From Halopelagius inordinatus (lineage in GTDB: Archaea; Halobacteriota; Halobacteria; Halobacteriales; Haloferacaceae), in the NCBI RefSeq assembly GCF_900113245.1, contig NZ_FOOQ01000003.1, positions 123,335-187,334 on the forward strand: a DNA stretch of 64,000 bases, read 5' to 3'. The position numbers and the translations under genes were made by a program. The notes beneath the pieces are model-generated. The model made no database searches. It had not been told where the DNA came from and saw only the letters and a program-made list of their open reading frames with translations. Each line of letters opens with the position of its first letter. Positions within the stretch are counted from its first letter, which is position 1. Positions 62,033-64,000 of the stretch are shown here, in pieces.

Positions 62033-62992
62033 ATGGACGCAAAGCCGAGCGACGACCGGTCGTCGGACTCTCCGGCGGACGGCCATCGCTCGTCTCCCAC
62101 CGCGGACGGGGGGTCGGGGAACTCTCTACGCGAGGGAGAACCGATACTCGTGCCAGTAGTGAACGACGAGTCGACGGCGCAGGCGTTCACGTACGCCGTC
62201 GCACTCGCGGACGCGACCGGTCGCGAACTCGTGTTTCTCGACACCGCTCCGAACCAGACGCCGTCCGACGTCCCCGAAACCGACGGGGCGCGTTCGGCCG
62301 CGGAACGCGCGTTGCGGGCGCGAGCCGTCTCCGACGGGTCGGTTTCGGCGACCGGTATCGTCCGCGACGAGAACAGTCTCGCCGTCGCAGTCGAGAATGC
62401 GGTGACGAACCTCGGAGCCAGAACTGTCGTCGTCGAGGACGCGCCGACCGACCGCGTACTGTCGGAACTTCGACCGTCGATAGGGGAGCGAATCGCGTCC
62501 GCCACCGACGCGGACGTGGTGCGGACGAACGGCCGCGGGAGTTTCGACGGGGTCCGGTCCGTCCTCGTCCCCGTCGCCGGGGGTCCGCACTCGGGACTGG
62601 CGGTAGACGCCGCGAGAGCCTTGGCGGCCGCCACCGACGCGTGGATAGACCTGCTCCACGTCGTCTCGGCCGACGCGTCGGAAGCGGACCACGACGCCAG
62701 TCGGGCCGTCCTCGCGGACGCAAACGACCGACTCTCGTCGTTCGACCGGGTGGACACCTGGTCCTTGGAGGCGGAACCGAAACATGACGTGGCCGACGTT
62801 CTCGTGCGACAGGCGCGCTACTACGACGCTATCGTCATGGGCGCGCCGAGGAAGGGCCGACTTCGCCGGTTCGTCTCGGGGTCTACGACCGAGTCGGTGA
62901 GCGAAGACGCACAGGTACCCGTCGTCGTCGTCTCCGACGGCACCGGTCGTTCGTGGACCGAACGGACCGCGTCCGCGGACGGCGACGACTGA
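62033..62992 (+). CDS. Tandem UspA-domain stress protein
   Basis: A 319-residue protein with two UspA-like halves (about 38-165 and 180-305). The second half, VRSVLVPVAGGPHS..VMGAPRKGRLRRFVSGS, keeps a nucleotide-binding-loop-like GxP(R)xG(R) and a Ser-rich end; the first half (ILVPVVNDEST) lacks an obvious one. ATG 62033 is supported by the TATA-like CATTATATG 22-30 nt upstream. In haloarchaea such double-Usp proteins often lie near amino-acid transporters, which are not seen here. Confidence 0.78.
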   Translation: MDAKPSDDRSSDSPADGHRSSPTADGGSGNSLREGEPILVPVVNDESTAQAFTYAVALADATGRELVFLDTAPNQTPSDVPETDGARSAAERALRARAVSDGSVSATGIVRDENSLAVAVENAVTNLGARTVVVEDAPTDRVLSELRPSIGERIASATDADVVRTNGRGSFDGVRSVLVPVAGGPHSGLAVDAARALAAATDAWIDLLHVVSADASEADHDASRAVLADANDRLSSFDRVDTWSLEAEPKHDVADVLVRQARYYDAIVMGAPRKGRLRRFVSGSTTESVSEDAQVPVVVVSDGTGRSWTERTASADGDD

Positions 62993-63497
62993 ATCGACGG
63001 AACTGCCGATCGGTATCGACTCTTTTCGACACCACCGTGTCCGCGGAAGCGAGAGCGATATCTCCACCGGAGGCGATAGCGGTTTCAGTCGTACAGCCGG
63101 AGAGAGCGAACAGAAGAACATAGACTTTCGGACGGACCGGACAGGCGGCGAAACCGGGGAGGTGAGTCGCCGGACCATCGGTGGGAAACTGGATTCGAAA
63201 CGAGGGAGAACCGCTCGGACGACGAACCGACGCCGGGGATACGCGAACGCCCGGTTCGCCGTCGAGGGGAGCGTCGTCCGACGCGAACCACCCGAATCCA
63301 GAGCGCTTCTCGGGGACGACTGAAAGCTAACAATCGAGGGACCAATATTCTCTGTATTCGAATTTCGACCGCATACGCCGCCCCTCGAACGCGTTCGAAC
63401 GTCTCGTTTCTCTGAGACTATTTCCGAAAAGACGCGTGACTCTCCTCGGGGAAACATCTATTCTCGTGGAGTGTCCGATACTAGCCGTGTGAGTACC
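62993..63497. other. Intergenic region before the cytochrome b-like gene
   Basis: No gene or RNA signal supported in 505 bp. Reading frames are short or arginine-rich shadows. No clear TATA-like box was found at the leaderless distance before the next ATG. Confidence 0.45.
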
Positions 63498-64000
63498 ATG
63501 TCAGATGATACCGAATCGCTCGACGGCACCGAACGGACCGACGGGTCGGGCCTTCCGGTCTCCCCCGACGACGAGACGCCGACGTGGAGCGAACGCAAGA
63601 AGCGGTCGGTGGGTCTCAACCGGCTGACGTACGAGTACTTCGAACGCTCTCGTCGCGAGGATCAGGACCTCAGACAGGAGTCGAGCTACGTCGAACGCGA
63701 CGTGCTCGGCTTCCCGACGTGGCCCCACGAGATAATCCGGAACCTCTCTATCGCGAGTTTCTTCGTCGGGGTCATCCTGTTTCTCTCGGCGACGATGCCG
63801 CCGCACATCGGCGCGCCAGCGAACCCCAGTTCCACGCCGGCGATTATCCTGCCCGACTGGTATCTGTACTGGTCGTTCGGCCTGTTGAAGCTCGGCCCGC
63901 TGAACCCCGAGTTGGCGATTCTCGGCGGCCAGAAACTGACCGCGGACCGGACGTACGGCGTTCTCGCGAACGTCGTCGTCGTCGGTATCATCGCGATGGT
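63498..64000 (+). CDS. Cytochrome b/b6 C-terminal domain-like subunit, partial
   Basis: The gene starts at ATG 63498 (MSDDTESLDGTERTDG) and runs off the window end, so only the first 167 residues are visible. After a charged N-terminal 75 residues comes a membrane span (about 87-105), then the PDWYLYW motif (about 115-121). This is the PEWY-type quinol-site signature of the C-terminal half of cytochrome b (subunit IV of b6f). LLKLGPL and VYGVLANVVVVG-type segments follow. It should be part of a bc1/b6f-like respiratory complex in the membrane. A GTG three codons upstream is an alternative start. Confidence 0.85.
   Translation, partial: MSDDTESLDGTERTDGSGLPVSPDDETPTWSERKKRSVGLNRLTYEYFERSRREDQDLRQESSYVERDVLGFPTWPHEIIRNLSIASFFVGVILFLSATMPPHIGAPANPSSTPAIILPDWYLYWSFGLLKLGPLNPELAILGGQKLTADRTYGVLANVVVVGIIAM

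Noticed and set aside
1..64000. tRNA, rRNA, insertion sequence or prophage genes
   Set aside because: No cloverleaf-like segments, transposase motifs or inverted-repeat ends were seen by eye; a dedicated search would be needed to exclude short tRNAs.

Overview
The window comes from a haloarchaeon, most likely a Haloferacales-type genome. It is GC-rich, its proteins are very acidic, and it has Tat-type signal peptides on nearly all exported proteins. Many genes carry a TATA-like element 22-38 nt before the start codon, implying leaderless transcripts, and several families present (DUF1616, Bat-type HTH regulators, fused NuoCD, rubredoxin-like zinc ribbons) are common in haloarchaea. No rRNA, tRNA, insertion sequence or CRISPR array was recognised.

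Layout. (1) 0.06-12.4 kb is a cell-surface glycan arm: three family 2 glycosyltransferases, a DUF1616 membrane protein, a UDP-galactopyranose mutase-like flavoprotein, a sulfatase-fold enzyme, a sugar-nucleotide epimerase, a polysaccharide deacetylase, an inositol-monophosphatase-like enzyme and a sugar isomerase-like TIM barrel. (2) 12.5-30.5 kb is a spacer of small haloarchaeal proteins plus a Bat-like regulator, an isolated NuoCD subunit, a FAD oxidoreductase fused to a Rieske domain beside a rubredoxin-like protein, membrane proteins, a dead MscS-like gene, a PRC-barrel-like stress protein, a UspA protein and a large solitary Eco57I-type methylase. (3) 30.5-61.6 kb is a second, larger glycan arm. 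It has two related alpha/alpha-toroid proteins, a tandem pair of Tat lipoprotein deacetylases, three related beta-helix surface proteins, two sulfatase-fold enzymes, an asparagine-synthase-like amidotransferase, GT2, GT4 and DUF354-type transferases, a large multi-spanning protein that may be a polymerase or GT-C enzyme, a Gfo/Idh dehydrogenase with a sugar isomerase, an FG-GAP protein, a Wzx-type flippase and a polyprenyl-phosphate-type GT2. (4) 62.0-64.0 kb holds a double UspA protein and the start of a cytochrome b/b6-like gene cut by the window end.

Together the two arms look like a complete route for a surface or exported polysaccharide: precursor synthesis (epimerase, mutase-like, dehydrogenase, isomerase), lipid-linked assembly (GTs), decoration (amidation, sulfatase-fold or phosphotransferase enzymes), export (Wzx) and extracellular remodelling by Tat-exported proteins. 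Many genes of arm 3 share an ATWACRAW-type promoter element that was not seen before genes of arm 1, which suggests co-regulation. The most notable oddities are a deacetylase copy that has lost catalytic residues, an amidotransferase without its glutaminase cysteine, a miniature beta-helix protein, a 12-codon leader ORF overlapping the flippase start, a 60-bp pentanucleotide tract and a four-copy surface module.
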